From positions 124,001 to 188,000 of the forward strand of contig NZ_JAJEKE010000001.1 of the NCBI RefSeq assembly GCF_024363565.1: a stretch of DNA of 64,000 bases, written 5' to 3'. Source of the DNA: Lutispora saccharofermentans. GTDB taxonomy: Bacteria; Bacillota; Clostridia; Lutisporales; Lutisporaceae. Both the position numbers and the translations under genes were made by a program. This document shows positions 1 through 7,254 of the stretch, piece by piece (within the stretch, counting starts at the first letter, position 1; every line of letters begins with the position of its first letter). A model generated the notes under the pieces. That model worked only from the letters and a program-made list of their open reading frames with translations, searched no databases and had not been told where the DNA came from.

Positions 1-2277
1 TGAAAGCGGAGCAGGTGAAGGACCCCATATTTCAATATTGCTATTATCGCCACGTAATTTATTCAGCGATCTGCCTGCTTCTTTGGCGGCTTTTACCACT
101 GCATCTTCCCCTATGCCGCTTATTACTATATGTCCCAAATGAGAAAACGGAGGATAATTCATCTCCTTCCTCATCTTTATTTCATCCTTATAAAATCCTT
201 CATAGTCATGATTTTTAGCATATAATAAGCTGTAATGCTCCGGTGAGTATGTCTGGATTATAACCGTACCAGGCTTATCACCCCTGCCTGCTCTTCCTGC
301 AGATTGTGTGACCATTTGAAAAGTTTTTTCTCCTGCTCTAAAATCAGGCAGGTTCAAATATGTATCCGAGGTGATAATACCTACCAATGTGACATCCGAA
401 AAATCATGGCCTTTTCCTATCATCTGTGTCCCAATCAACACGGAGGCTTCTTTATTCCTGAATTTATCAAGTATTAATTTATGAGAATTCTTCCTGGTCG
501 TTGTATCTGCATCCATCCTTAAAACATCTATGTCATCAAAGGTGCTTTGAAATTCCCTTTCGACTCTTTGAGTTCCAATGCCGAAATACTTGATATAGCT
601 GCTTTTACAGCTTGGACATTCCTTAGGGTTTGGGCGGGAATATCCGCAATAATGGCAGGTAAGATAATTGCCCTTAGCATGATAAGTCAGAGAAATATTA
701 CAGTTGGGGCATTTAGCCACAAACCCGCAGCTTCTGCAGGAAACAAAGGTGGAATAGCCTCTCCTGTTTAAAAATAGTATTATTTGATCCTTCTGCCCTA
801 ATGCGATTTTTATTTCTTCCGCCAGGCTATGGCTGAAAATACTCTTATTGCCCGCCTTTAACTCCTCTCTCATATCCACTATTTTTACATTCGGCATGAC
901 TTTGTTGTTAACCCTGGTATTAATAGATACCAGAGCCATATTATTCAGCTTATTTGTTGCCTTAAAATAGCTTTCAATGGAAGGCGTAGCAGAGCCAAGC
1001 AATAACCGGGCTCCTTCAATATCACATCTTTTCATTGCAACTTCCCTGGCATCATATTTGGGCCTGGTCTCTGATTTATATGTATTCTCATGTTCTTCAT
1101 CGATTATTATTATTCCAAGCTTTTCAAAAGGAGCAAATATCGCGGATCTCGCGCCGATGGCCACCTTGGCTTTCCCCTCAGCAATCCTTCTCCATTCATC
1201 ATATTTCTCCCCGTTTGAAAGGCCGCTGTGCAGCACTGCTACAGTATCGCCGAACCTGCTTACGAATCGCCTGATCATTTGGGGAGTCAGAGATATCTCC
1301 GGAACAAGAACAATGCCTTGTTTGCCCTTTTTCAATTCAGCTTCTATCAATTGAAGGTATATTTCTGTTTTTCCGCTGCCGGTAACACCATGAAGGAGTA
1401 CATGCCTTCCTTTTTTGAAGCATTCCTCTATTTCCCCAAACGCTCTGCATTGCTCCTTAGTAAGGATTTTCTTGCTTTCTGCCTGAATTTTCTCCGGTAC
1501 CAATCTGTAGGCTTCTTTTTCCTCGATTCTGATAAAGCCCTTGCTAAGCAGGTTATCAATAGTAGCTTTACCGATCGCATAATCTTTTTGCAAAGCTTTA
1601 ATGCTGATACCGGGTTTAGAACCAACTATATCCATCAGCAGCCTCTGTTTTTTTGCATTGGCTGGAATTTCTGCTTTTTCAGCATCGGGATAGACAAATC
1701 TTTCATACATTATATTCTCTTGGCTTTTTACTTTTTGATGCCTCTTGAGTACTCCAAGCTTTATGAGCTTTTTGACGGCATTCTCTAAAATATTATCGTT
1801 AAAATTATCTCTTAGTTCTTCTTTTGTAGCCCTTCCGCCATTTTCCTCCATAAACTCCAAAACATCCATCAGCGCCTGGGGATTGCCTTCCTTCAGTAAA
1901 TCTATATTCTTGCTGTCCTGGTTTAACTCATATATATATGTGTTTTTAATCCTTATATTAGCAGGCAGTGCTCCATGAATGGCTTCAATATAATAGCAAA
2001 GATATTTTTCCCGCATCCATTTTATGAGTTTAAGCATATCTGCGGACAAAAATATATCATTGCTGGGCAATCCTGCTATAGCTTTGAGCTTGTTTATTTC
2101 CAGCTCAGTATTGCTTTTTAAACCTACTACATAACCTGCAATTTTTTTATTTGCTCTTCCAAAGGGCACTATTACCCTGTGCCCAATTTTAATTTCCAGG
2201 CCTTGGGGAATTAAGTAGCTATAGACTCTGTCCGTTTCTTTGCATTTATTATCTACTATGATTTGTGCAATCTTCAT
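1..2277 (-). CDS. priA: Primosomal protein N' (PriA helicase), partial, C-terminus beyond window
   Basis: PriA is the 3'-to-5' DNA helicase that reloads the replisome at stalled forks. The reverse strand reads MKIAQIIVDNK at the start, followed by a Walker A segment GVTGSGKTE (near 1370-1400), a DEEH helicase box IIIIDEEHE (near 1090-1115) and a cluster of zinc-binding CxxC pairs (near 580-740), including CHYCGYS and CPSCKSS. It ends at the window edge with the conserved GPSPAPLS stretch. About 759 codons are present, so only the last part is missing (the family is about 730-830 aa). The ATG at 2277 is given as start. An in-frame TTG at 2286 sits closer to a GGAG ribosome site and may be the real start. 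It is the last gene visible in the yicC-remA-gmk-rpoZ-coaBC-priA series. Identity is secure; only the start is uncertain. Confidence 0.93.
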   Translation of the reverse strand, partial: MKIAQIIVDNKCKETDRVYSYLIPQGLEIKIGHRVIVPFGRANKKIAGYVVGLKSNTELEINKLKAIAGLPSNDIFLSADMLKLIKWMREKYLCYYIEAIHGALPANIRIKNTYIYELNQDSKNIDLLKEGNPQALMDVLEFMEENGGRATKEELRDNFNDNILENAVKKLIKLGVLKRHQKVKSQENIMYERFVYPDAEKAEIPANAKKQRLLMDIVGSKPGISIKALQKDYAIGKATIDNLLSKGFIRIEEKEAYRLVPEKIQAESKKILTKEQCRAFGEIEECFKKGRHVLLHGVTGSGKTEIYLQLIEAELKKGKQGIVLVPEISLTPQMIRRFVSRFGDTVAVLHSGLSNGEKYDEWRRIAEGKAKVAIGARSAIFAPFEKLGIIIIDEEHENTYKSETRPKYDAREVAMKRCDIEGARLLLGSATPSIESYFKATNKLNNMALVSINTRVNNKVMPNVKIVDMREELKAGNKSIFSHSLAEEIKIALGQKDQIILFLNRRGYSTFVSCRSCGFVAKCPNCNISLTYHAKGNYLTCHYCGYSRPNPKECPSCKSSYIKYFGIGTQRVEREFQSTFDDIDVLRMDADTTTRKNSHKLILDKFRNKEASVLIGTQMIGKGHDFSDVTLVGIITSDTYLNLPDFRAGEKTFQMVTQSAGRAGRGDKPGTVIIQTYSPEHYSLLYAKNHDYEGFYKDEIKMRKEMNYPPFSHLGHIVISGIGEDAVVKAAKEAGRSLNKLRGDNSNIEIWGPSPAPLS

Positions 2278-2286
2278 CTCATTCAA

Positions 2287-2560
2287 AATATCTCCCTACC
2301 TCCCCCTTAAAAAACTCAAGATTTTTAACCACTGAAAGGCACTGAATTTTTCACGAAAAAACACGAAAGTATTTTTTATAATCCTAGGAAAGTATAATTT
2401 TAGCTTAATATAAATTTGACCTAATGAATTACGAAAAAGGCTTCCTTGATTGTTAAAATAGTTCCAATAGAAGCCTTTCTTATTTTATATTTTTATTTTT
2501 TATTGATTTTTGTTAATTATTATCAAACTTTCAGTGATTTTTGTGAAGTTTCCGTGTCTT
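2287..2560. other. Intergenic region with inverted pair of a small dispersed repeat and a hairpin
   Basis: This AT-rich gap between coaBC and priA has no credible gene. It holds two copies in opposite orientation of a repeat built from CACTGAAAGG / CACGAAA blocks (about 2318-2368 and 2527-2572, the second running into coaBC). Between them is a stem AAAGGCTTC/GAAGCCTTT (about 2425-2479) with a long loop. The hairpin could act as a weak terminator between coaBC and priA. Confidence 0.6.
2318..2368 (-). repeat. Dispersed CACTGAAAGG/CACGAAA-type repeat, copy 1
   Basis: Read on the minus strand it has the blocks TTTCGTG, TTTTTTCGTGAAAAATTC, AGTGCCTTTCAGTGG. The same ordered blocks recur on the plus strand near 2527-2572 and, in shorter form, near 7110-7155. 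Copies are diverged but keep the GTGAA...TTC.GT.TCTTTCAGTGG order. The function is unknown; I recognise it only as a repeated intergenic motif. Confidence 0.6.
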
Positions 2561-2572
2561 TTAGCGGTTGAC
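2527..2572 (+). repeat. Dispersed CACTGAAAGG/CACGAAA-type repeat, copy 2 (overlaps end of coaBC)
   Basis: The plus strand shows TTTCAGTGATTTTTGTGAAG followed by TTTCCGTGTCTTTTAGCGG, matching copy 1 in reverse orientation. Its last bases encode the final residues and stop codon of coaBC on the other strand. Copies 1 and 2 could pair as arms of a very long stem. Confidence 0.55.
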
Positions 2573-3772
2573 CTCTCCCAATTGCTGCAAATACATCACT
2601 CTATCCAATATCAGATCCGCCAATTGATGCTTTGACATCTTCGGCACGCTCTCTATATTTCCGCCTCTGTCAATTATTTTTACAATATTTGTATCGGTCG
2701 CAAAACCGGCCCCTTCCGTAAACAGATCATTGGCTACTATGAAATCAAGATTTTTTTTCAATACCTTTTCCTTTGCATTCTCTATAAGATTCTGGGTTTC
2801 CATTGCAAAGCCAACTAATATTTTATCTCCTTTTATTTTACCCAGCTCATATAATATATCAGGATTTTTCACCAGCTCTATGGTTAGATTTTCATCCTTT
2901 TTTTTAATCTTCTGATCATGGGCTACAGCAGGAGCATAATCCGCCACTGCAGCGCTTTTTATTATTATCTGAGCCTCGTCGAAATGCTCCATAATCCTTC
3001 TCTGCATGTCCTTCGCAGAATTTACAGAAATCAGACGGACACCCTTTGGAGCTTTTAACGCAGTAGGGCCTGATATCAGGTATACCTTGGCTCCTCTTTC
3101 CGCAGCTTTTTCTGCAATAGCATAACCCATCTTCCCTGTAGAATGATTGGAAATAAACCTGACCGGATCGATAGGCTCCCTTGTCGGACCTGCAGTAATA
3201 ATAATGGTTTTATCCTGAAGATCCTTCTTTTTGTTCAATATTTCATTTATACAAAGCTCTATATCATAAGGTTCAGCCATCTTGCCTTTTCCGATATCAC
3301 CGCAGGCAAGCCTGCCTTCTCCCGGTTCTATGAAATGGTAACCAAGCTCTCTCAAACGATCAATATTGGATTGCAGGATTTTATTTTCATACATGTTGCT
3401 GTTCATAGCAGGTGCAAATACCAAAGGTGCCGTTGTTGCCATTGCTGTGGTAGTGAGCATATCATCAGCTATGCCATTTGCTATCTTTCCTATGATATTG
3501 GCTGTAGCAGGCGCAATAACAACTACATCAGCTTTTTTGGCCAAAGATATATGCTGAATCTCCCAATATTTAGGTTCTTTAAACATATCGACGATCACTT
3601 GATTGGAAGACAATGCCTGAAAGGTTAACGGGCTTATGAAATTGATAGCATTCTCAGTCATTATCACATCTACATTGGCCCCCGCCTTGACTAAACGGCT
3701 TACTAAATCACAGGACTTATAAGCAGCAATCCCGCCGGTCACACCTAAAACTATATTTTTACTCTCTAGCAT
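2561..3772 (-). CDS. coaBC: Bifunctional phosphopantothenoylcysteine decarboxylase/phosphopantothenate-cysteine ligase
   Basis: CoaBC makes 4'-phosphopantetheine for coenzyme A in two steps: cysteine ligation to phosphopantothenate (CoaB half) and FMN-dependent decarboxylation (CoaC half). The N-terminal half begins MLESKNIVLGVTGGIAAYKS. It carries PAMNSNMY and the substrate clamp ACGDIGKGKM. The C-terminal half has TAGPTREPIDPVR, SNHSTGKMG and KNPDIL. At 403 aa the length is normal. The open frame extends 25 codons upstream, but the ATG at 3772 has AGGTG six bases before it and matches the family N-terminus. The start overlaps rpoZ by 14 bases, suggesting translational coupling. The last residues (VNR-stop) are encoded by a dispersed intergenic repeat. 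Confidence 0.95.
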   Translation of the reverse strand: MLESKNIVLGVTGGIAAYKSCDLVSRLVKAGANVDVIMTENAINFISPLTFQALSSNQVIVDMFKEPKYWEIQHISLAKKADVVVIAPATANIIGKIANGIADDMLTTTAMATTAPLVFAPAMNSNMYENKILQSNIDRLRELGYHFIEPGEGRLACGDIGKGKMAEPYDIELCINEILNKKKDLQDKTIIITAGPTREPIDPVRFISNHSTGKMGYAIAEKAAERGAKVYLISGPTALKAPKGVRLISVNSAKDMQRRIMEHFDEAQIIIKSAAVADYAPAVAHDQKIKKKDENLTIELVKNPDILYELGKIKGDKILVGFAMETQNLIENAKEKVLKKNLDFIVANDLFTEGAGFATDTNIVKIIDRGGNIESVPKMSKHQLADLILDRVMYLQQLGEVNR

Positions 3773-3989
3773 TATTTTCACCTGATTGCTTATTTTGTTT
3801 ACCACTGATGCATTCAAGCTTGCCTTCTGCAATCTCATGTATAGCAATGGTTACCGGCTTTATGGAATTGATATCCACCAAGCTCGGCTGGCCGTCTACC
3901 AGCTGCCTAGCCCTTTTGGCCACTGCAACAACAAGTGTATATTTGCTGTCAACCTTTTGAAGTAATGTATTTATTGTAGGACTTATCAT
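3759..3989 (-). CDS. rpoZ: DNA-directed RNA polymerase omega subunit
   Basis: The omega subunit helps assemble and stabilise RNA polymerase by clamping the C-terminus of beta-prime. The 76-aa protein has the family core YTLVVAVAKRARQL (about residues 17-30), followed by KPVTIAIHEIAEGKL and a short polar tail. Length is typical for Firmicutes omega. The start codon shares a base with the gmk stop (TAATG) and is preceded by AGGAGG. The 3' end overlaps coaBC. The gmk-rpoZ-coaBC-priA order is the classical arrangement in Bacilli and Clostridia, which supports the call for such a short protein. Confidence 0.93.
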   Translation of the reverse strand: MISPTINTLLQKVDSKYTLVVAVAKRARQLVDGQPSLVDINSIKPVTIAIHEIAEGKLECISGKQNKQSGENNARE

Positions 3990-4606
3990 TATAATTCCTC
4001 CTTGAATCCTGATAAATCAATATGATATCTACTTAATCTGCACTTTTCCGCTTTAATTATGCAATAAATCTTTTCTACAGCGCTGTTTAAATCGTCATTA
4101 ACAACAATATAATCGTAGTATTTTGCTTGTTGGACTTCTTCAAAAGCGCAAGTCATTCTCTTATCCATATCTTTTTGAGTCTCAGTTCCTCTTTTGACAA
4201 TCCTGCTCTTTAGCTCTTTAAAAGAAGGCGGCATTATGAATATAAATATGCCATCCTCATAGTTTCTTTTAACCTGTTTAGCCCCTTGGATGTCAATTTC
4301 CAAAATAACATCTTTTCCATTGCTGATCTTATCCATTACATTTTTTTTAGGAGTGCCGTAATAATTATCATAAACACGGGCGAACTCTAAAAAATCTTCT
4401 CTTTCAATCATCTTTTCAAAAACTTCTTTTTCTTTGAAATAATAATTTATGCCATCAATTTCACCCTGTCGCGGTCTTCTTGTAGTGGCTGAAACAGATA
4501 GCTCCAAATTATCTATACCTCTTTTTACCAGCTCCTTGCAAATTGTACCCTTCCCAACAGCTGAGGGGCCGGAAATCACAATTAGCAACCCTTTATTATT
4601 TACCAT
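3989..4606 (-). CDS. gmk: Guanylate kinase
   Basis: Gmk phosphorylates GMP to GDP with ATP in purine nucleotide synthesis. The P-loop GPSAVGKGT occupies residues 13-21, followed by the GMP-binding segment SVSATTRRPRQGEIDGINYYF-like region (about residues 37-56) and the lid region with RIVKRGTE (about 130-140). The 205 aa match the family. AAGGTGAGG precedes the ATG by five bases. It overlaps rpoZ by one base and follows remA after about 23 bases, all in one transcription unit. Confidence 0.96.
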   Translation of the reverse strand: MVNNKGLLIVISGPSAVGKGTICKELVKRGIDNLELSVSATTRRPRQGEIDGINYYFKEKEVFEKMIEREDFLEFARVYDNYYGTPKKNVMDKISNGKDVILEIDIQGAKQVKRNYEDGIFIFIMPPSFKELKSRIVKRGTETQKDMDKRMTCAFEEVQQAKYYDYIVVNDDLNSAVEKIYCIIKAEKCRLSRYHIDLSGFKEEL

Positions 4607-4629
4607 AGATGCCTCACCTTACACAATAC

Positions 4630-4914
4630 TTATTCTTCAACCGGCTCTTCTTCTTCCTCTTCCTCCGATTCAACCTTGTCTACCAATCGGTGGGCTACTG
4701 TTTCGGGCTGGACTGCTGATAATATGATATGATCGCTATCGGTAATGATCACCGCTCTTGTTCGTCTGCCATAGGTTGCGTCTATCAGCATCCCCCTATC
4801 CCTCGCTTCTTGCACTATTCTCTTTATCGGCGCAGATTCAGGGCTTACTATAGCTACTAGCCTATTAGCCGATACAATGTTGCCAAATCCTATATTGATA
4901 AGTTTAATGCTCAT
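4630..4914 (-). CDS. remA: RemA-type DNA-binding regulator (DUF370)
   Basis: RemA in Bacillus subtilis is a DNA-binding protein that activates biofilm matrix and osmoprotection genes. The 94-aa protein starts [32 protein letters not shown] in short segments and includes [11 protein letters not shown], the DNA-contacting motif of the family. The position between yicC and gmk is the conserved one. The C-terminus is extended by a very acidic tail, with seven consecutive glutamates near residues 84-90. In clostridia the targets are not established, so the regulatory role here is inference from the family. Confidence 0.9.
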   Translation of the reverse strand: MSIKLINIGFGNIVSANRLVAIVSPESAPIKRIVQEARDRGMLIDATYGRRTRAVIITDSDHIILSAVQPETVAHRLVDKVESEEEEEEEPVEE

Positions 4915-4929
4915 TCTAAATCCTCCTAA

Positions 4930-5808
4930 TTATTCTATGTTTTGTATCTGTTCCCTAATTTTTTCTATTTCGGTTTTTAAGTTTACCACATTATTGATTA
5001 TGTCTATCTCAGTGCCCTTTGAACCTATGGTGTTTACCTCTCTGTTCATTTCTTGAATTATAAAGTCAAGTTTTTTTCCGACAGTACCTCTGGAATCCAT
5101 TGTTTTTTCAAACTCTGATATATGACTTCTCAGCCTTACTGTTTCTTCATCTATACTGCTCTTATCTGCCATTAATGCCACTTCCGTCATAAATCTGCTT
5201 TCATCAAGAGGTATACCTTTGCTCAATTCCAATATTCTTTCCCGGAGCTTATCCATATATGCATAGACCAAGCCTTCATCTTTTGCATCTATTTCATCAA
5301 CTATCTCCTTTATATATCTCAACTTGTCTTTAATATCCGTAAAGAGTCTCTGGCCCTCTCTTTCTTTCATCTGAGACAAAGCTTCAAAAGCTTTTTCTAA
5401 AGCCGCTTTCAAAATCCTCCAGAGCTCATCTTCCTCTTTCTCAACCTTTTCTACTTTAATAATGTCTGAAAACCTGGTTAACAAAGAGAGATTAATATCG
5501 TCTTTAATATTGAATTCGTCTTTTATTGCATTTAAACAATCTATATAAGATCTAGTCAAATTAGTGTCAAGTTTTATTTCTACATCCTGCCCAAAGGAAT
5601 CATAATTGATAAAGATATCAACTTTTCCTCTGCCTATCTTAGAGGCTGCATATTCTCTAACCTTCTCTTCCAAACCTGATACAGTTTTTGGCATCCTTAT
5701 AGAGAAATCACTATATCTATGATTTACGGTTCTGACATCAACAGTAAAGCTTATATTATCTTCGCCATACTCTCCCCGTCCAAACCCTGTCATACTTTTT
5801 ATCATCAT
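4930..5808 (-). CDS. yicC: YicC/YloC-type endoribonuclease family protein
   Basis: YicC-family proteins are endoribonucleases; E. coli YicC acts on small RNAs, and the family is widespread in bacteria. The N-terminus reads MIKSMTGFGRGE, the hallmark of the family, and the C-terminus holds the DUF1732 segment KKLDFIIQEMNREVNTIGSK. There is a charged helical middle. Length of about 292 aa is normal. The longest frame starts at 5814, but GGAAGG lies directly against that ATG; the third codon (5808) or fourth (5805) is better spaced. It is the first gene of the operon that runs through remA, gmk, rpoZ, coaBC and priA. Confidence 0.9.
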   Translation of the reverse strand: MMIKSMTGFGRGEYGEDNISFTVDVRTVNHRYSDFSIRMPKTVSGLEEKVREYAASKIGRGKVDIFINYDSFGQDVEIKLDTNLTRSYIDCLNAIKDEFNIKDDINLSLLTRFSDIIKVEKVEKEEDELWRILKAALEKAFEALSQMKEREGQRLFTDIKDKLRYIKEIVDEIDAKDEGLVYAYMDKLRERILELSKGIPLDESRFMTEVALMADKSSIDEETVRLRSHISEFEKTMDSRGTVGKKLDFIIQEMNREVNTIGSKGTEIDIINNVVNLKTEIEKIREQIQNIE

Positions 5809-5862
5809 ATCCATCCTTCCAGATAGTTTTAAAGAAGCTGCCAGTTCACTAAGTTCTATATA

Positions 5863-5891
5863 ATTTTATATAATTTTATCCAAAAACACAA
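5863..5891 (-). promoter_or_regulatory. Candidate sigma-A promoter for yicC-remA-gmk operon
   Basis: On the minus strand a -35 like TTGTGT (5886-5891) is followed by a 17-base spacer and TAAAAT (5863-5868), about 55 bases before yicC. The AT-rich context makes chance matches easy, so this is a moderate call. Confidence 0.4.
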
Positions 5892-5906
5892 TAGGAAGAT
5901 TTTATT

Positions 5907-6143
5907 TGTTGTATTAACTGATAACGATTGCAAAAGCTCCGGGACTAAGACTTTGTAAAACTTGTATAGGTTTGCGTCAAAACTCGCACAGAGTGTTTAT
6001 CATTACTGTTAAGACTCAAGTAATTTATGAGGTTTTCTGATTTAACAAAATATAGGCTCAAACAGTTGACGCAACTTTTCCTATACTGCGCTAACAAACT
6101 CTAAATCCCTGCGCAATGCACTCTTGTATCAGTTAGCACAACA
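5907..6143. repeat. 237-bp imperfect palindrome with terminal inverted repeats (MITE-like)
   Basis: The ends are TGTTGTATTAACTGATA (from 5907) and the inverse of TGTTGTGCTAACTGATA (to 6143). Further in, GTATAGG...TTGCGTCAA (about 5956-5976) pairs with TTGACGCAA...CCTATAC (about 6067-6090). Partial matches in between also pair, so the arms are about 80 bases each around a 90-base centre. No open frame is credible inside. It begins 3 bases after the dapF stop (minus strand). It could be a miniature non-autonomous element or a structured 3' RNA. No clear target-site duplication was seen. Confidence 0.55.
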
Positions 6144-6145
6144 TG

Positions 6146-6997
6146 CTAAATTATAGTTATTGCAGTAAAATCAAACTTACCCGAAAATACCTCCTTGGCT
6201 GTGCCTTCCATATATATATTATTCTGTCCATCCCATTCAATGATTAAATCTCCGCCTCTTAAATGAACCAATACCCTGTTGTCAAGCAGATCATTAACAA
6301 TACCTGCAGCTACACTGGCACACGAGCCTGTGCCGCAAGCCTGAGTGTAACCTGCACCCCTTTCCCAAGTTCTTAAAATTATCTCACTTCTGCTGAGTAT
6401 TTTTACAAAATTTACATTGGTTTTAAGAGGGAAAAAGGAGCTCTCTTCTATTTGTTTTCCTTCTCTGATGATGTCGCTGTCTGCCAGTTCATCCTTAAAT
6501 ATGACAGCATGGGGAACTCCCATAAGCATTGCAGTGATATCATATACTGCAGAGCCAATCTTAATTTTTATATTTTTAACCGTTTCGCATTCTATATTGC
6601 ATGGAATAGCCTTAGGATCAAATGCCGGCTTTCCCATGTCAACTTTAATTTTCATTACCTTATCATTTTCTGTTTGAATTTCTGGTATTATCTCTCCAGC
6701 AAGAGTTTCAATATGTATTGTTTTTTTCTTGATTATGCCCTTCTCATACAAATATTTGGCAAAGCACCTTGTTGCATTGCCGCACATTTCAGCACTGCTC
6801 CCATCCGAATTATATATTACCATTTTCACATCGAAGTCTTTGCTATTCTCTGCCAATAAAATACCATCTGCGCCGATGCCAAAATTCCTATGACACAATG
6901 CTCTTATGGTATCTTTTTCAAATTTTATTTTTTCCTCCCTGTTGTCAATGATTATAAAGTCGTTTCCAAGTCCGTGATATTTATAAAAATCTATCAT
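6146..6997 (-). CDS. dapF: Diaminopimelate epimerase
   Basis: DapF interconverts LL- and meso-diaminopimelate for lysine and peptidoglycan synthesis, using two cysteines as acid and base. Both are present: Cys72 in MCGNATRCF and Cys221 in GAGYTQACGTGSCAS. The N-terminus MIDFYKYHGLGNDF is typical. Length of 283 aa is normal. GGAGGG lies six bases before the ATG. The gene is separate from the yicC operon, with the palindromic element between them, and is divergent from rqcH. Confidence 0.95.
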   Translation of the reverse strand: MIDFYKYHGLGNDFIIIDNREEKIKFEKDTIRALCHRNFGIGADGILLAENSKDFDVKMVIYNSDGSSAEMCGNATRCFAKYLYEKGIIKKKTIHIETLAGEIIPEIQTENDKVMKIKVDMGKPAFDPKAIPCNIECETVKNIKIKIGSAVYDITAMLMGVPHAVIFKDELADSDIIREGKQIEESSFFPLKTNVNFVKILSRSEIILRTWERGAGYTQACGTGSCASVAAGIVNDLLDNRVLVHLRGGDLIIEWDGQNNIYMEGTAKEVFSGKFDFTAITII

Positions 6998-7026
6998 AAT
7001 TACCCTCCTGCCTATCTCTTATTCGT

Positions 7027-7056
7027 ATTATAGCATATATGAAAATTGTGAAGCAA
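7027..7056 (-). promoter_or_regulatory. Candidate promoter for dapF
   Basis: The minus strand shows TTGCTT (7051-7056), an 18-base spacer and TATAAT (7027-7032) preceded by TGC, an extended -10. It lies about 30 bases before the dapF start codon. Confidence 0.5.
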
Positions 7057-7109
7057 TTTTTATGCCTCCAGCTTCTAGTCTTTAGTATTAGGGTATTTAT
7101 AATTCTCCT

Positions 7110-7155
7110 GACCTACTTTTCCGTGAAAAATTCCGTATCTTTCAGTGGTTTCCGC
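7110..7155 (+). repeat. Dispersed CACTGAAAGG/CACGAAA-type repeat, copy 3
   Basis: The plus strand reads TTTTCCGTGAAAAATTCCGT then ATCTTTCAGTGG, the same block order as copies near 2318 and 2527. It sits between the divergent dapF and rqcH promoters. Confidence 0.5.
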
Positions 7156-7179
7156 CTCTCCATCAGCCCATTTGCCTAT

Positions 7180-7207
7180 TTGCCTATTTTTCGCATCATG
7201 TTATAAT
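7180..7207 (+). promoter_or_regulatory. Candidate sigma-A promoter for rqcH
   Basis: TTGCCT (7180-7185), 16-base spacer, TATAAT (7202-7207), about 47 bases before the start codon. A short tandem of TTTGCCTA lies across the -35. Confidence 0.55.
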
Positions 7208-7254
7208 CTTATTAGCTTTACAAGAAATTTGTATATATTCCGGGAGGTAATGAT

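Noticed and set aside
1228-1788. 186-aa plus-strand open frame
   Set aside because: It is antisense to priA, whose helicase and zinc motifs are clear; no ribosome site or recognisable domain in the plus frame.
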